A DNA stretch of 64,000 nt from Streptomyces spinoverrucosus (GTDB taxonomy: Bacteria > Actinomycetota > Actinomycetes > Streptomycetales > Streptomycetaceae). The stretch is taken from positions 1-64,000 of the forward strand of contig NZ_BJND01000004.1 of assembly GCF_006539505.1 (NCBI RefSeq), given 5' to 3'. Below the pieces are notes generated by a model that saw only the letters and a list, made by a program, of their open reading frames with translations, was not told the DNA's origin and made no database searches. Below, in pieces: positions 26,915 to 35,136 of this stretch. How positions within the stretch are numbered: the first letter of the stretch is position 1; the number at the start of each line of letters is the position of its first letter. Made by a program: the position numbers and the translations under genes.

Positions 26915-28348
26915 TCAGTTGTCCCGGTAGCTCTCCAGCAGCCGCAGCCACACTTCGCTGATCGTCGGGTACGACGGCACCGCATGCCACAGCCGGCTCA
27001 CCGGCACCTCCCCGGCGACGGCGATGCTCGCCGAGTGGATCAGTTCCCCGACGCCCGGGCCCACGAAGGTCACGCCGCGCAGGATCTCGCGTTCCACGTC
27101 GACGACCATGCGGGCGCGCCCCCGGTAGCCGTCGGCGTACAGGCCCGCTCCGGCGACGGAGGAGAGGTCGACGTCGACCGCGCGGACGCGGTGGCCGGCC
27201 TGCTCGGCCTCCGCCAGGGACAGCCCGACGGCTGCCGCCTCCGGGTCGGTGAAGACGACCTGGGGTACGGCCGCGTGGTCGGCGGTGGCGGTGTGGGCGC
27301 CCCAGGCATGGGACTCCAGGGCGGGTTCGCCGGAGGCGCGGGCGGCGATGGCGGCGCCCGCGATGCGGGCCTGGTACTTGCCCTGGTGGGTGAGCAGGGC
27401 GCGGTGGTTGACGTCGCCGACCGCGTACAGCCAGTCGGTGCCGGTGACGCGCAGGCTGTCGTCGACCGGCAGCCAGGAACCCGGTTCCAGGCCCACGGTG
27501 TCCAGGCCGATGTCGTCGGTGCGCGGGGCGCGGCCGGTGGCGAAGAGGATCTCGTCGGCCTCTATACGGTCGCCGTGGTCGGTGACGGCGACGACCGTGC
27601 CGTTCTGGCGGGTCACCGACTCGACCGAGGTGCCCGTACGGACGTCCGCGCCGGCCTCGACGAGTGCCTCGGCGACCAGTTCGCCGGCGAAGGGCTCCAT
27701 GCGGTTCAGCAGGCCCTTGCCCCGGACCAGGACGGTGACCTGCGAGCCGAGGGCCTGCCAGACGGTGGCCATCTCGGTGGCGACCACACCACCGCCCACG
27801 ACGATCAGCCGACCGGGCACCTCCTTTGCGCTGGTGGCCTCCCGGCTGGTCCAGGGCCGCACGTCGGCGAGTCCGGGCAGGTGGGGCAGTTGCGCGCGGC
27901 TGCCGGTGCAGACGGCGACGGCGTGCCGGGCGGTGAGGGTGCGCTGCTCGCCGTCGGGGCCGGTCACGACGACCGTGCGCGGTCCGGCGAGGCGGCCGTG
28001 GCCGCGGTGGAGGTCGGCGCCGATACCCTCCAGCCACTGGACCTGGCCGTCGTCCTTCCAGTGGGAGGTGTAGTAGTCCCGGTGGGCGAGGACCGCGGGC
28101 GCGTCGAGGTCGCCCTGCACCGACTGGCTCAGGCCCGGCACCCGGCGGGCGTCCGCGCGGGCGATGACCGGGCGCAGCAGGGCCTTGCTGGGCATGCAGG
28201 CCCAGTACGAGCACTCGCCGCCGACCAGTTCGCTCTCCACGACCGCGGTGGACAGGCCGGCCGCGCGGGTGCGGTCGGCGACGTTCTCCCCCACGGGCCC
28301 GGCACCGAGCACCACGACGTCGTAAGCGTTGGATTCCGTTTCCGTCAT
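26915..28348 (-). CDS. FAD-dependent pyridine nucleotide-disulfide oxidoreductase
   Basis: A 477 aa class I flavoprotein reductase (mercuric reductase/lipoamide dehydrogenase group). Visible features are the FAD dinucleotide fold [16 protein letters not shown], the redox-active CxxxxC in GGECSYWACMPSKALL, the NAD(P) fold LIVVGGGVVATEMATV, and WLYAVGDVNHRALLTH. The C-terminal His-Glu pair typical of lipoamide dehydrogenase is not obvious; the tail reads SRLWHAVPSYPTISEVWL. Start at 28348. It is divergent from a thioredoxin gene, which suggests a thiol-redox role, but the substrate is not known. Confidence 0.88.
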   Translation of the reverse strand: MTETESNAYDVVVLGAGPVGENVADRTRAAGLSTAVVESELVGGECSYWACMPSKALLRPVIARADARRVPGLSQSVQGDLDAPAVLAHRDYYTSHWKDDGQVQWLEGIGADLHRGHGRLAGPRTVVVTGPDGEQRTLTARHAVAVCTGSRAQLPHLPGLADVRPWTSREATSAKEVPGRLIVVGGGVVATEMATVWQALGSQVTVLVRGKGLLNRMEPFAGELVAEALVEAGADVRTGTSVESVTRQNGTVVAVTDHGDRIEADEILFATGRAPRTDDIGLDTVGLEPGSWLPVDDSLRVTGTDWLYAVGDVNHRALLTHQGKYQARIAGAAIAARASGEPALESHAWGAHTATADHAAVPQVVFTDPEAAAVGLSLAEAEQAGHRVRAVDVDLSSVAGAGLYADGYRGRARMVVDVEREILRGVTFVGPGVGELIHSASIAVAGEVPVSRLWHAVPSYPTISEVWLRLLESYRDN

Positions 28349-28491
28349 GGGGTCAGTCTGGTGGGTGGTGTGGCCCGAGGCCACATGGGTACGCGCGCCG
28401 TTACATGATCGGCCATACGCGGAATACCCGACCGTCCGACCGTGTTTCCGCCGACGGCCTCGCCCCCTCACCAGGAAGCAGGGATCACGCC

Positions 28492-28875
28492 ATGAGCCAG
28501 ACCGTGGAGCTCACCAAGGAGAACTTCGACCAGACGGTCACGGACAACGACTTCGTCCTGATCGACTTCTGGGCGGCCTGGTGCGGGCCGTGCCGCCAGT
28601 TCGCCCCGGTCTACGAGAAGGCGGCGGAGGAGAACCCGGACCTGGTGTTCGGCAAGGTGGACACCGAGGCGCAGCCGGAGCTGGCCGCCGCGTTCGGCAT
28701 CCAGTCGATCCCCACGCTGATGATCGTGCGCGACCGGGTCGCCGTGTTCGCGCAGCCCGGCGCCCTGCCCGAGGCCGCGCTGGCCGACGTCATCGGCCAG
28801 GCCCGCAAGCTCGACATGGACGAGGTCCGCAAGGCGGTCGCCGAGCAGCAGGGGCAGGAGGGCGGCGGCCAGTAA
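28492..28875 (+). CDS. Thioredoxin
   Basis: A 127 aa cytosolic thiol-disulfide oxidoreductase. The active site is WAAWCGPCRQF near residue 30-40, with the cis-proline loop IQSIPTLMIVRD. The C-terminal extension (ADVIGQARKLDMDEVRKAV and a Gln/Gly-rich tail) is longer than classic TrxA and matches the tail type often seen in actinomycete second thioredoxins. ATG at 28492; the open frame is longer but non-coding upstream. It is divergent from the flavin disulfide reductase. Confidence 0.93.
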   Translation: MSQTVELTKENFDQTVTDNDFVLIDFWAAWCGPCRQFAPVYEKAAEENPDLVFGKVDTEAQPELAAAFGIQSIPTLMIVRDRVAVFAQPGALPEAALADVIGQARKLDMDEVRKAVAEQQGQEGGGQ

Positions 28876-28893
28876 GGCCCTAGTCAGGGCCTT
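28874..28893. terminator. Hairpin overlapping the thioredoxin stop
   Basis: AAGGCCCT (28874-28881) and AGGGCCTT (28886-28893) form a perfect 8-bp stem that includes the last two bases of the TAA stop. It separates convergent thioredoxin and aldehyde dehydrogenase genes. Confidence 0.65.
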
Positions 28894-28897
28894 GAGC

Positions 28898-28935
28898 CGC
28901 GAGCAAGCGCTCAGAACGCGAGTAAGCGCTCAGAA
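28898..28935. repeat. Two tandem 19-bp repeats at the aldehyde dehydrogenase 3' end
   Basis: CGCGAGCAAGCGCTCAGAA (28898-28916) is followed directly by CGCGAGTAAGCGCTCAGAA (28917-28935), one mismatch. The second copy contains the aldehyde dehydrogenase stop codon, so the duplication adds non-coding sequence only. The AAGCGCT core is shared with the paired site at 2621-2639. Confidence 0.8.
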
Positions 28936-30366
28936 GGGGTACGTCGCCACGTCCGCGCGTACCGTCGTCCAGCGCAGGTCGGTGAAGGCCTCCAGGTTGG
29001 CCTCGCCGCCGAAGCGGGCGCCGGTGCCGGACGCGGCGACCCCGCCGAAGGGCGCCACGGCCTCGTCGTTGACGGTCTGGTCGTTGATGTGGACGATGCC
29101 GGTCGGGATCCGCTCGGCCAGTTCGAGTGCGCGGGCGGCGTCGCGGGTGACGATGCCGAGGGCGAGCCCGTACGGGGTGCGCGCGGCGAGGTCGGCCGCC
29201 TCCTCGACGCTCTTGAAGGACCGTACGGGTGCGACCGGGCCGAACACCTCCTCCGCGTAGGCGGGGGTGTGGTCGTCGACGCCGGCCAGGACGGTCGGCC
29301 GGTAGAACAGGTGCTCGTAGCTGCCGCCCGCGGCCAGCCGGGCACCCTCGGCCCTGCTCGACTCCACGAGCCCGTGCACCTTGGCCAGTTGCTCGCGGTC
29401 GATGACCGGGCCGAGGTGGACCCGGTCGCGGTGCGGGTCGCCGACGGCCAGCGAGTCGGCCCGGGCGGCGAGCCGCTCGACGTACTCCTCGTACAGCGAC
29501 TCGTGCACCAGGTGGCGGCCGGTCGTCATGCAGATCTGGCCCTGGTGGAAGAACGAGCCCCACGCGGCTGTGCCGATCACCGCGTCGAGGTCGGCGTCGT
29601 CGAGCACGATCAGGGCGGAGTTCCCGCCGAGTTCCAGGTGGGCACGCTTGAGATGGCGTCCGGCGGTCTCGCCGACCGCGCGCCCGGCCGCGGTGGAGCC
29701 GGTGAAGGAGATGACCGGCACGCGCGGGTCGGCGACGAGCGCCTGGCCCGCTGCCGGGCCGCCCGGGAGCACGTGCAGCAGGTCCTCGGGCAGACCCGCC
29801 TCCGCGAGGACGGCGGCGAGGGAGAACCCGCCGCAGACGGCGGTGCGCGGGTCCGGTTTCAGCACGACGGCGTTGCCGAGCGCGAGGGCCGGGGCGACGG
29901 ACCGGATGGCCAGGATCAGCGGCGCGTTGAACGGGGCGATCACCCCCACGACGCCGACCGGGACGCGCCGTGTGTACGACAGCCGGGGCACCTCGCTGGG
30001 CAGCACGTGCCCGGTCGGGCGGGAGGCGAGCCCAGCGGCCTCGTAGCACTCCTGGGCGGCGACATGCAGCTCGAAGTCCGCCTTGCCGGGGATCGAGCCG
30101 GACTCGCGGACGAGCCATTCGCGCAGCTCGTCGGCGTGCACGGTGAACAGGTCCCCGGCCCGCCGCAGCACTCCGGCCCGCACGAAGTGCGGAACGCGGG
30201 CCCACTCATGCTGGGCGACGAGGGCGGCCTCGGCGGCGGAGGCGATGTCGTCGGCGGTCGCGAGGCGGGCGTGGCCGAGCGTGTCCCCCGTGGCGGGCTC
30301 GATGACGGCGTACTCGTCGCCCGCCAAGGGGCGGGGCTGCCAGGTCCTGGGATCGAGCAACGGCAT
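28930..30366 (-). CDS. Aldehyde dehydrogenase (benzaldehyde-dehydrogenase-like)
   Basis: A 478 aa NAD(P)+-dependent enzyme oxidising an aldehyde to its acid. Family features: GVIAPFNAPLILAIRSVAPA, the NAD motif FTGSTAAGRAVGETAG, the catalytic glutamate in HLELGGNSAL and the nucleophilic cysteine in FFHQGQICMTTGRHLVHES. The combination HQGQICMTTGR fits the aryl-aldehyde (benzaldehyde/vanillin) branch. It is downstream of, and oriented with, a LacI-type regulator about 115 bases away, which may control it. Confidence 0.9.
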   Translation of the reverse strand: MPLLDPRTWQPRPLAGDEYAVIEPATGDTLGHARLATADDIASAAEAALVAQHEWARVPHFVRAGVLRRAGDLFTVHADELREWLVRESGSIPGKADFELHVAAQECYEAAGLASRPTGHVLPSEVPRLSYTRRVPVGVVGVIAPFNAPLILAIRSVAPALALGNAVVLKPDPRTAVCGGFSLAAVLAEAGLPEDLLHVLPGGPAAGQALVADPRVPVISFTGSTAAGRAVGETAGRHLKRAHLELGGNSALIVLDDADLDAVIGTAAWGSFFHQGQICMTTGRHLVHESLYEEYVERLAARADSLAVGDPHRDRVHLGPVIDREQLAKVHGLVESSRAEGARLAAGGSYEHLFYRPTVLAGVDDHTPAYAEEVFGPVAPVRSFKSVEEAADLAARTPYGLALGIVTRDAARALELAERIPTGIVHINDQTVNDEAVAPFGGVAASGTGARFGGEANLEAFTDLRWTTVRADVATYPF

Positions 30367-30482
30367 CGCGGCTCTCCGTTCGGGTCACCGGCGGTCATGC
30401 GCGGAGGAGAAGCGCCTCGCCGGACACACGGGTGTCAGGCACACCTTCGAGTATGCGTCGGCCGTCCCGGCGGAGCAGGACG

Positions 30483-31517
30483 TCAGCTGGAGTCGCGGTG
30501 CACCACCTCGGCGCCCAGCACCTCGTGCCGCTCGGGCGCGGCGCCCGGGTCGCGCACCGCGCGGTCGACCAGTTCCGCGAGTTCCCGGCCGGACGGCAGC
30601 TCGATGTGGACGGTGCTGAGCCGGGGCCGCAGCAGCCGCCCCAGCATCAGGTCGTCGGCGCCGATCATCGCCGTGTCCTCGGGGATCCGCACGCCCTCGT
30701 CCTGCAGGGCCCGCATCAGCAGCATCGCGTACTCGTCGTTGTACGCGAAGACCGCGTCGAGGCCGAGCGCACGCCAGCGCGCGGCGAGACGGGCGGCGGC
30801 CTCCTCCTCGTAGGCGAGGGGCAGTTCGGTGACGACCGCGTCCGTGCCGTGCACGGCCTGCCGTACGCCGTCCAGGCGGGGCGTGGAGTAGACCTCCAGG
30901 CCGGGCTCCTCGGGGACGACGACGCCGATCCGGCGGCGGCCACGTTCGTACAGGTGACGGCCTGCCACCTGGCCGACGGCCGCGTGGTCCATGAGCAGGG
31001 CGTGCGCGCCCTCGACGCTCGCCGGGCCGAGGGTGACCACGGCCCGGGCGCCGGAGCGCTTGAGCACCGCCACGCCCTGCGGGCCGAGGCCCTGGCCGGG
31101 CACCAGCACGGCCACCGGCCGCAGTTCGGCCCAGGCCCGGGCGGCCTCGTCGCCGTGCAGGCCGAGGGTGCCGTACTGGACGACCGTGTAGTCGAGGCGG
31201 CTCAGGGCCCACTGGAGCTCGTTGATGAACTGGCTGTAGAGCGGGCCGGCCGGGATGGCCGGGGCGGGCATCAGGACCATCCGGCTGTGCCCGGCGCGCA
31301 GGCTGCGGGCGGCCGCGTGCGGGACGTAACCGAGTTCCTTCGCGGCCTCGTGGACCCGGCGGCGCGTGGGCTCGCTGATCCGTACGGCACTGGTGTTGTT
31401 CAGGACGTAGGAGACGGTCGCGCGCGAGACGCCGGCCAGCCGGGCCACGTCCGCGCTCGTGGGCACGGAGCGCTGGGCGGGCGGCGCGGAGGCGGGCGTG
31501 TTCGGTATCTGCACCAT
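30483..31517 (-). CDS. LacI-family transcriptional regulator
   Basis: About 344 aa. The HTH with hinge reads TSADVARLAGVSRATVSYVL; the periplasmic-binding-like effector domain includes AVFAYNDEYAMLLMRALQDE and IGADDLMLGRLLRPRLSTVH. The start is uncertain: ATGs at 31517, 31529 and 31580 are in frame and none has a convincing ribosome site; I favour 31517 from family length. The effector is unknown. No clear LacI-type palindrome was found ahead of the aldehyde dehydrogenase. Confidence 0.85.
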   Translation of the reverse strand: MVQIPNTPASAPPAQRSVPTSADVARLAGVSRATVSYVLNNTSAVRISEPTRRRVHEAAKELGYVPHAAARSLRAGHSRMVLMPAPAIPAGPLYSQFINELQWALSRLDYTVVQYGTLGLHGDEAARAWAELRPVAVLVPGQGLGPQGVAVLKRSGARAVVTLGPASVEGAHALLMDHAAVGQVAGRHLYERGRRRIGVVVPEEPGLEVYSTPRLDGVRQAVHGTDAVVTELPLAYEEEAAARLAARWRALGLDAVFAYNDEYAMLLMRALQDEGVRIPEDTAMIGADDLMLGRLLRPRLSTVHIELPSGRELAELVDRAVRDPGAAPERHEVLGAEVVHRDSS

Positions 31518-31752
31518 CACGCACCGCATCTTGGCAGAGGCGGTGGGGCGTGGCTCGGGCGGGGGAACGTGGTCTTCCATTCAACGAACGGATGTGTTCG
31601 GCGCGAACGGTATGCACTGCTCGGCTCGATCGGCCCGGCCCAGGAGCAGCGGTCCCCCGCAGCGCGGCCGCCGTGACCGAGTCGGCACGCAGCGCCCGCC
31701 TGCTGTTCCGCGAGGACGGGGCACGGAGCGAGACCTGTTCGCCACGCACGCC

Positions 31753-31801
31753 TGAGGCCCGGGACGCCGACACGCCGGCGGGCGCCCCGGGCCCACCTCA
31801 G
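31753..31801 (-). terminator. Imperfect long hairpin after the TetR gene
   Basis: CTGAGGCCCGGG (31753-31764) can pair with CCCGGGCCCACCTCAG (around 31787-31802) with small bulges, overlapping the TetR stop codon. The remaining sequence between 31518 and 31752 has no gene I can support. Confidence 0.45.
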
Positions 31802-32505
31802 CAGGGCGGCTCGACGGCGGGGGCCAGCTCGATTCGGAGCCCGGTGGGTGGGGGGTCGGTGCGGGTCAGCCGTGCTACCAGGTCGATCCAGCCGGCCTCC
31901 AGCCGGTCCAGCGGCATGCCGCAGTTCTTGGTCAGGTGGTGGACGAGGGCGGGGTCGAGGTAGCCCATCAGTGTCTGGGCGAGCAGTTCGCAGTCCGCGT
32001 CGGGGACCACCTGCCGCAGCAGCATGATCAGATGGCCGTTGCGCAGCAGCCGGGGCGGCGGGGTGTACCGGCGGTCGGGGCCCCGCTCCGCGGCGAGCTG
32101 GAGCTCCAGTTGCTCGACCGACCACCGCAGCGACGCACAGCCGAACGCGCGCAGCCGCTCCACCGGCGGTGCACCGGGCCCGAGCGGCGGCGGCCCACCG
32201 AGGAACGCGGCCTGGAACTTCTTCTCGGAGTGGTCGAGCAGTGCCGTCAGCAGCCCGACCCGGTCCCCGAAGCGGCGGAAGACCGTTCCCTTGCCCACCG
32301 ACGCGGCCGCGGCCACCGCCTCCATCGTGAGCGTCGCCGCGCCGTGCTCCGCGACCAGCCGCGCGGCGGCCTCCAGCAGCCGGGCGCGGTTGCGCGCGGC
32401 GTCCGCGCGCAGGCACTGCTCCTCGACCGACGGGCCGAGTTCGAGCAACTCGGGTGATTCCAGGGACTCGTGGGGCTCCGGGATGGGCGGCAGGGAGGCG
32501 GACAT
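31798..32505 (-). CDS. TetR-family repressor
   Basis: A 235 aa TetR protein with N-terminal HTH (RARLLEAAARLVAEHGAATL, VAAAASVGKGTVFRRFGDR) and a divergent ligand-binding C-terminus (GHLIMLLRQVVPDADCELLA). Start at 32505 is preferred to an ATG six codons upstream. It is divergent from an FMN reductase gene, and the 114-base intergenic region holds two similar palindromes, so autoregulation plus control of the reductase is likely. Confidence 0.88.
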   Translation of the reverse strand: MSASLPPIPEPHESLESPELLELGPSVEEQCLRADAARNRARLLEAAARLVAEHGAATLTMEAVAAAASVGKGTVFRRFGDRVGLLTALLDHSEKKFQAAFLGGPPPLGPGAPPVERLRAFGCASLRWSVEQLELQLAAERGPDRRYTPPPRLLRNGHLIMLLRQVVPDADCELLAQTLMGYLDPALVHHLTKNCGMPLDRLEAGWIDLVARLTRTDPPPTGLRIELAPAVEPPC

Positions 32506-32535
32506 GAAGACAGAGTAAAGCACCGGGAAGAAACT

Positions 32536-32584
32536 GGACCGCGGTCCGGTTAGAGTGCTACAACATTAAACGGACCTCGGTCCG
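32536..32584. promoter_or_regulatory. Double TetR-type operator
   Basis: GGACCGCGGTCC (32536-32547), a perfect 12-bp palindrome, and CGGACCTCGGTCCG (32571-32584), a 14-bp near-perfect one, share the GGACC/GGTCC half sites and are centred 36 bases apart. They flank TAGAGT (32551-32556) and CATTAA, possible -10 elements. Binding by the adjacent TetR protein would silence both divergent genes. This is inference from placement. Confidence 0.7.
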
Positions 32585-32619
32585 GATTCTCACTCGTGTT
32601 ACATCCCCCAGGAGTTCCC

Positions 32620-33180
32620 ATGTCCGTACGCATCCTCGCCCTCGTCGGCAGCCTCCGCGCCGGTTCGCACAACCGCCAGCTCGCCGAGGCCGCTGTGAAG
32701 TTCGCCCCCGAGGGCGTCGACGTCCAGCTGTACGAGGGCCTGGCCGAGGTCCCCTTCTACAACGAGGACATCGACGTCGAGGGCTCCGTCCCGGCCGCCG
32801 CCGCCCGCCTGCGCGAGGCCGCCGGTTCCGCCGACGCCCTGCTGCTCTTCACGCCGGAGTACAACGGCACCATTCCGGCCGTGCTGAAGAACGCCATCGA
32901 CTGGCTGTCCCGCCCGTACGGCGCCGGCGCGCTCACCGGCAAGCCGGTCGCCGTGGTCGGTACCGCCTTCGGCCAGTACGGCGGCGTCTGGGCGCAGGAC
33001 GAGACCCGCAAGTCGCTGGGCATCGCCGGCGCCAAGGTGCTGGAGGACATCAAGCTCTCCATCCCGGGCTCCGTGACGCGTTTCGCCGAGACCCACCCGG
33101 CCGACGACGCTGAGGTCGCCGCGCAGCTCACCGAGGTCGTGGCGCGCGTGCACGGTCGGGCGGCCGAGCAGGCAGCCTGA
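32620..33180 (+). CDS. NADPH-dependent FMN reductase
   Basis: A 186 aa flavodoxin-fold reductase of the azoreductase/ArsH-like NAD(P)H:FMN family. The FMN phosphate loop is GSLRAGSHNRQLAEAA, and FTPEYNGTIPAVLKNAIDWL is the family signature. Start at 32620 has CAGGAG upstream. Family members reduce quinones, azo dyes or chromate. Its promoter lies under the double TetR operator, so expression is probably induced by a small molecule. Confidence 0.92.
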   Translation: MSVRILALVGSLRAGSHNRQLAEAAVKFAPEGVDVQLYEGLAEVPFYNEDIDVEGSVPAAAARLREAAGSADALLLFTPEYNGTIPAVLKNAIDWLSRPYGAGALTGKPVAVVGTAFGQYGGVWAQDETRKSLGIAGAKVLEDIKLSIPGSVTRFAETHPADDAEVAAQLTEVVARVHGRAAEQAA

Positions 33181-33197
33181 TCGCAGGCCCCGTACCC

Positions 33198-33238
33198 GGC
33201 CGGCTCCGACCCACACTGAGCGGGGGTCGGAGCCGGCC
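33198..33238. terminator. Perfect 15-bp hairpin
   Basis: GGCCGGCTCCGACCC (33198-33212) pairs with GGGTCGGAGCCGGCC (33224-33238) over an 11-base loop, between convergent FMN reductase and TerC genes. Confidence 0.9.
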
Positions 33239-33268
33239 GACGCCGTCCCGCACCCGACGCCCGTTCCG

Positions 33269-34237
33269 CTAAGCGGCGCGGCTTGCGTCGACGGCCTCCT
33301 GGTTCCTCGTGGCCCTGAGGCTCGTGAACGTCGTGATCGCGAGCACGAGCACGATGAAGCCCAGGGAGAACGGGATGCTGATCTCCGGGACGTGGACCCC
33401 GGACTCGTGCAGCGCGTGCAGCACCAGCTTGACGCCGATGAAGCCGAGGATGATCGACAGGCCGTACGACAGGTGGACCAGCTTCTTCAGCAGGCCGCCG
33501 ATGAGGAAGTACAGCTGCCTGAGGCCCATCAGCGCGAAGGCGTTGGCGGTGAAGACGATGTACGGGTCCTGGGTCAGCCCGTAGATGGCCGGGATGGAGT
33601 CCAGCGCGAACAGCACGTCGGTGGAACCGATGGCGAGCATCACGACCAGCATCGGGGTCATGACGCGCTTGCCGTTCTGTTCGATCCACAGCTTGGTGCC
33701 GTGGTAGCGGTCGGCCACGCCGAAGCGCCGCTCGACGGCCTTGAGGAGCTTGTTCTCCTGGTACTCCTCCTCGTGGTCCTGCTTGCGCGCGTCCTGGATC
33801 AGCTTCCAGGCGGTCCAGATCAGGAATGCGCCGAAGAGGTAGAACACCCACGAGAACGTCGAGATGATCGCCGCACCGGCCGCGATGAACACCGCGCGCA
33901 GCACGAGCGCCATCAGCACACCGATCATCAGCACCCGCTGCTGGTACTGCGTCGGCACCGAGAACTTCGCCATGATCAGCACGAAGACGAAGAGGTTGTC
34001 GACGCTCAGCGACTTCTCGGTGATGTATCCGGCGAAGAACTCCCCGGCCGGCCCGCCACCGCCGTAGAAGACCAGCCCCACCCCGAACACGCAGGCCAGC
34101 ACGATCCACACGATCGTCCAGGTGCCTGCTTCCCTGATCGACACTTCGTGGGGTTTTCGGCCGATGAAGAAGTCGACGGCGACGAGAACACAAAGGACCG
34201 CGACGGTCAGCAGCCAGACGGTCAGGGAAACATTCAT
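33269..34237 (-). CDS. TerC-family membrane protein (Alx-like)
   Basis: A 322 aa polytopic protein. The TerC signature acidic residues are in KSLSVDNLFVFVLIMAKFSV and GSTDVLFALDSIPAIYGLTQ, with about eight hydrophobic segments. The hydrophilic central loop (DARKQDHEEEYQENKLLKAV) is typical of the Alx branch, implicated in manganese handling and pH stress; tellurite resistance is the historical name only. The mRNA leader can fold across the start region (see the leader feature). Confidence 0.9.
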   Translation of the reverse strand: MNVSLTVWLLTVAVLCVLVAVDFFIGRKPHEVSIREAGTWTIVWIVLACVFGVGLVFYGGGGPAGEFFAGYITEKSLSVDNLFVFVLIMAKFSVPTQYQQRVLMIGVLMALVLRAVFIAAGAAIISTFSWVFYLFGAFLIWTAWKLIQDARKQDHEEEYQENKLLKAVERRFGVADRYHGTKLWIEQNGKRVMTPMLVVMLAIGSTDVLFALDSIPAIYGLTQDPYIVFTANAFALMGLRQLYFLIGGLLKKLVHLSYGLSIILGFIGVKLVLHALHESGVHVPEISIPFSLGFIVLVLAITTFTSLRATRNQEAVDASRAA

Positions 34238-34238
34238 G

Positions 34239-34302
34239 GGGTGGTACTCCAGGTGCTGGTATGGATCGCCAGCGTTGCCCGGCTACTTGATCACTACCAC
34301 CC
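34239..34302 (-). promoter_or_regulatory. Leader hairpin ahead of the TerC gene
   Basis: In the minus-strand transcript GGGTGGTA (from 34302 to 34295) is complementary over 8 bases to TACCACCC (34246 to 34239), which lies between the ribosome site and the ATG. An inner GCTGG/CCAGC hairpin sits between them. Such pairing could control translation. TerC/Alx genes are often under the yybP-ykoY manganese riboswitch, but I do not see that consensus here. Confidence 0.4.
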
Positions 34303-34346
34303 GGAAAAGATGAACAAATGGTCTAGGTAATTCAAAAAGCAGGTCG

Positions 34347-34739
34347 CTACGTCCCCACCGCGGAGTGCCGGTGGAGGAACAGGTCGAACGCCTCCGCCAC
34401 CTGCTGGTCCGTCGCCTGGGAGATCTCCACTACGTCGTCGCCCAGCGTCAGGCGCAGCGACGGACGCCTGCCATGACAACGGCCCCACCAGTCCCGGACG
34501 ACGTTCAGCACCTCGCTCAGCCCGGCGGCGGCCGTGCCGAGGTTCACCTGCAGGGCACCGATCAGGGCGGTCTCGCCCGCCCGTGCGCCGGGCGGGACCG
34601 GTGGACCGGGGACGGCCGTCACATCGTCCACATCGAGCTGGAGCAGTTCCTCGCGCAGATACCCGGTGAGTTTGGCGATGTGCTCGGCTTCCGCCCCCTC
34701 CTCGGAGAGGAGGATCTGCAACTGAGTTTCCACCGGCAT
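34347..34739 (-). CDS. EACC1-like (effector-associated constant component) small protein
   Basis: A 130 aa protein. The pattern ETALIGALQVNLGTAAAG, then a hydrophobic helix (LSEVLNVVRDWWGRCHGRRP), a strand SLRLTLGDDVVEIS and a terminal helix VAEAFDLFLHRHS matches the EACC1 component found beside caspase-like, protease or TIR effectors in actinobacterial conflict systems. No such effector is next to it here. ATG at 34739; it is divergent from a DUF1876 gene. Family assignment is from memory of the pattern. Confidence 0.6.
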   Translation of the reverse strand: MPVETQLQILLSEEGAEAEHIAKLTGYLREELLQLDVDDVTAVPGPPVPPGARAGETALIGALQVNLGTAAAGLSEVLNVVRDWWGRCHGRRPSLRLTLGDDVVEISQATDQQVAEAFDLFLHRHSAVGT

Positions 34740-34846
34740 ATGACCAGTCTCTGCCGCCCGGCCTGCGGTGGCAAACCGCTGGCGCGGTGGGCGTTTCGGG
34801 CGCACGGTGGGGAGTGGCGGGTTAGAACCGTCGTACGGAAGTGATC

Positions 34847-35107
34847 ATGATGGAAGCCAAGCAGTGGACCGTGCAGATCTACATCACCGAGGACGGTGAC
34901 GACACGCGCGCGCGTGCCGTGCTCAGCACCAACGAGACGTCGACCGTCATCGGCAAGGGCGTCGCCCGGCGTAACCCGATCGACCGGCCCGTTCCGGAGA
35001 TCGGCGACGAACTCGCCGCCAGCCGCGCGCTGGAGGACCTCGCCATCCGGCTGCACGACGTGGCCGCCGACGACATCATCGAGCTGGCGGGTCCGGTTCG
35101 GACCTGA
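34847..35107 (+). CDS. DUF1876 (dsRBD-fold) small protein
   Basis: About 86 aa. KQWTVQIYITEDGDDTRARA, IGKGVARRNPIDRPVPEIGD and SRALEDLAIRLHDVAADDIE (near spelling) are typical of the DUF1876/dsRBD-fold family, which in actinomycetes is frequently encoded beside universal stress proteins and hypoxia-type genes. The start could be 34841 (GTG), 34847 or 34850. Function unknown. Confidence 0.8.
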   Translation: MMEAKQWTVQIYITEDGDDTRARAVLSTNETSTVIGKGVARRNPIDRPVPEIGDELAASRALEDLAIRLHDVAADDIIELAGPVRT

Positions 35108-35136
35108 CGGCGGAGACGGGCACGAGCGGACGCCGG

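Noticed and set aside
34238..34330. yybP-ykoY manganese riboswitch ahead of the TerC gene
   Set aside because: Expected by family, but I could not find its conserved loop sequences; only a simple long-range complement is visible.
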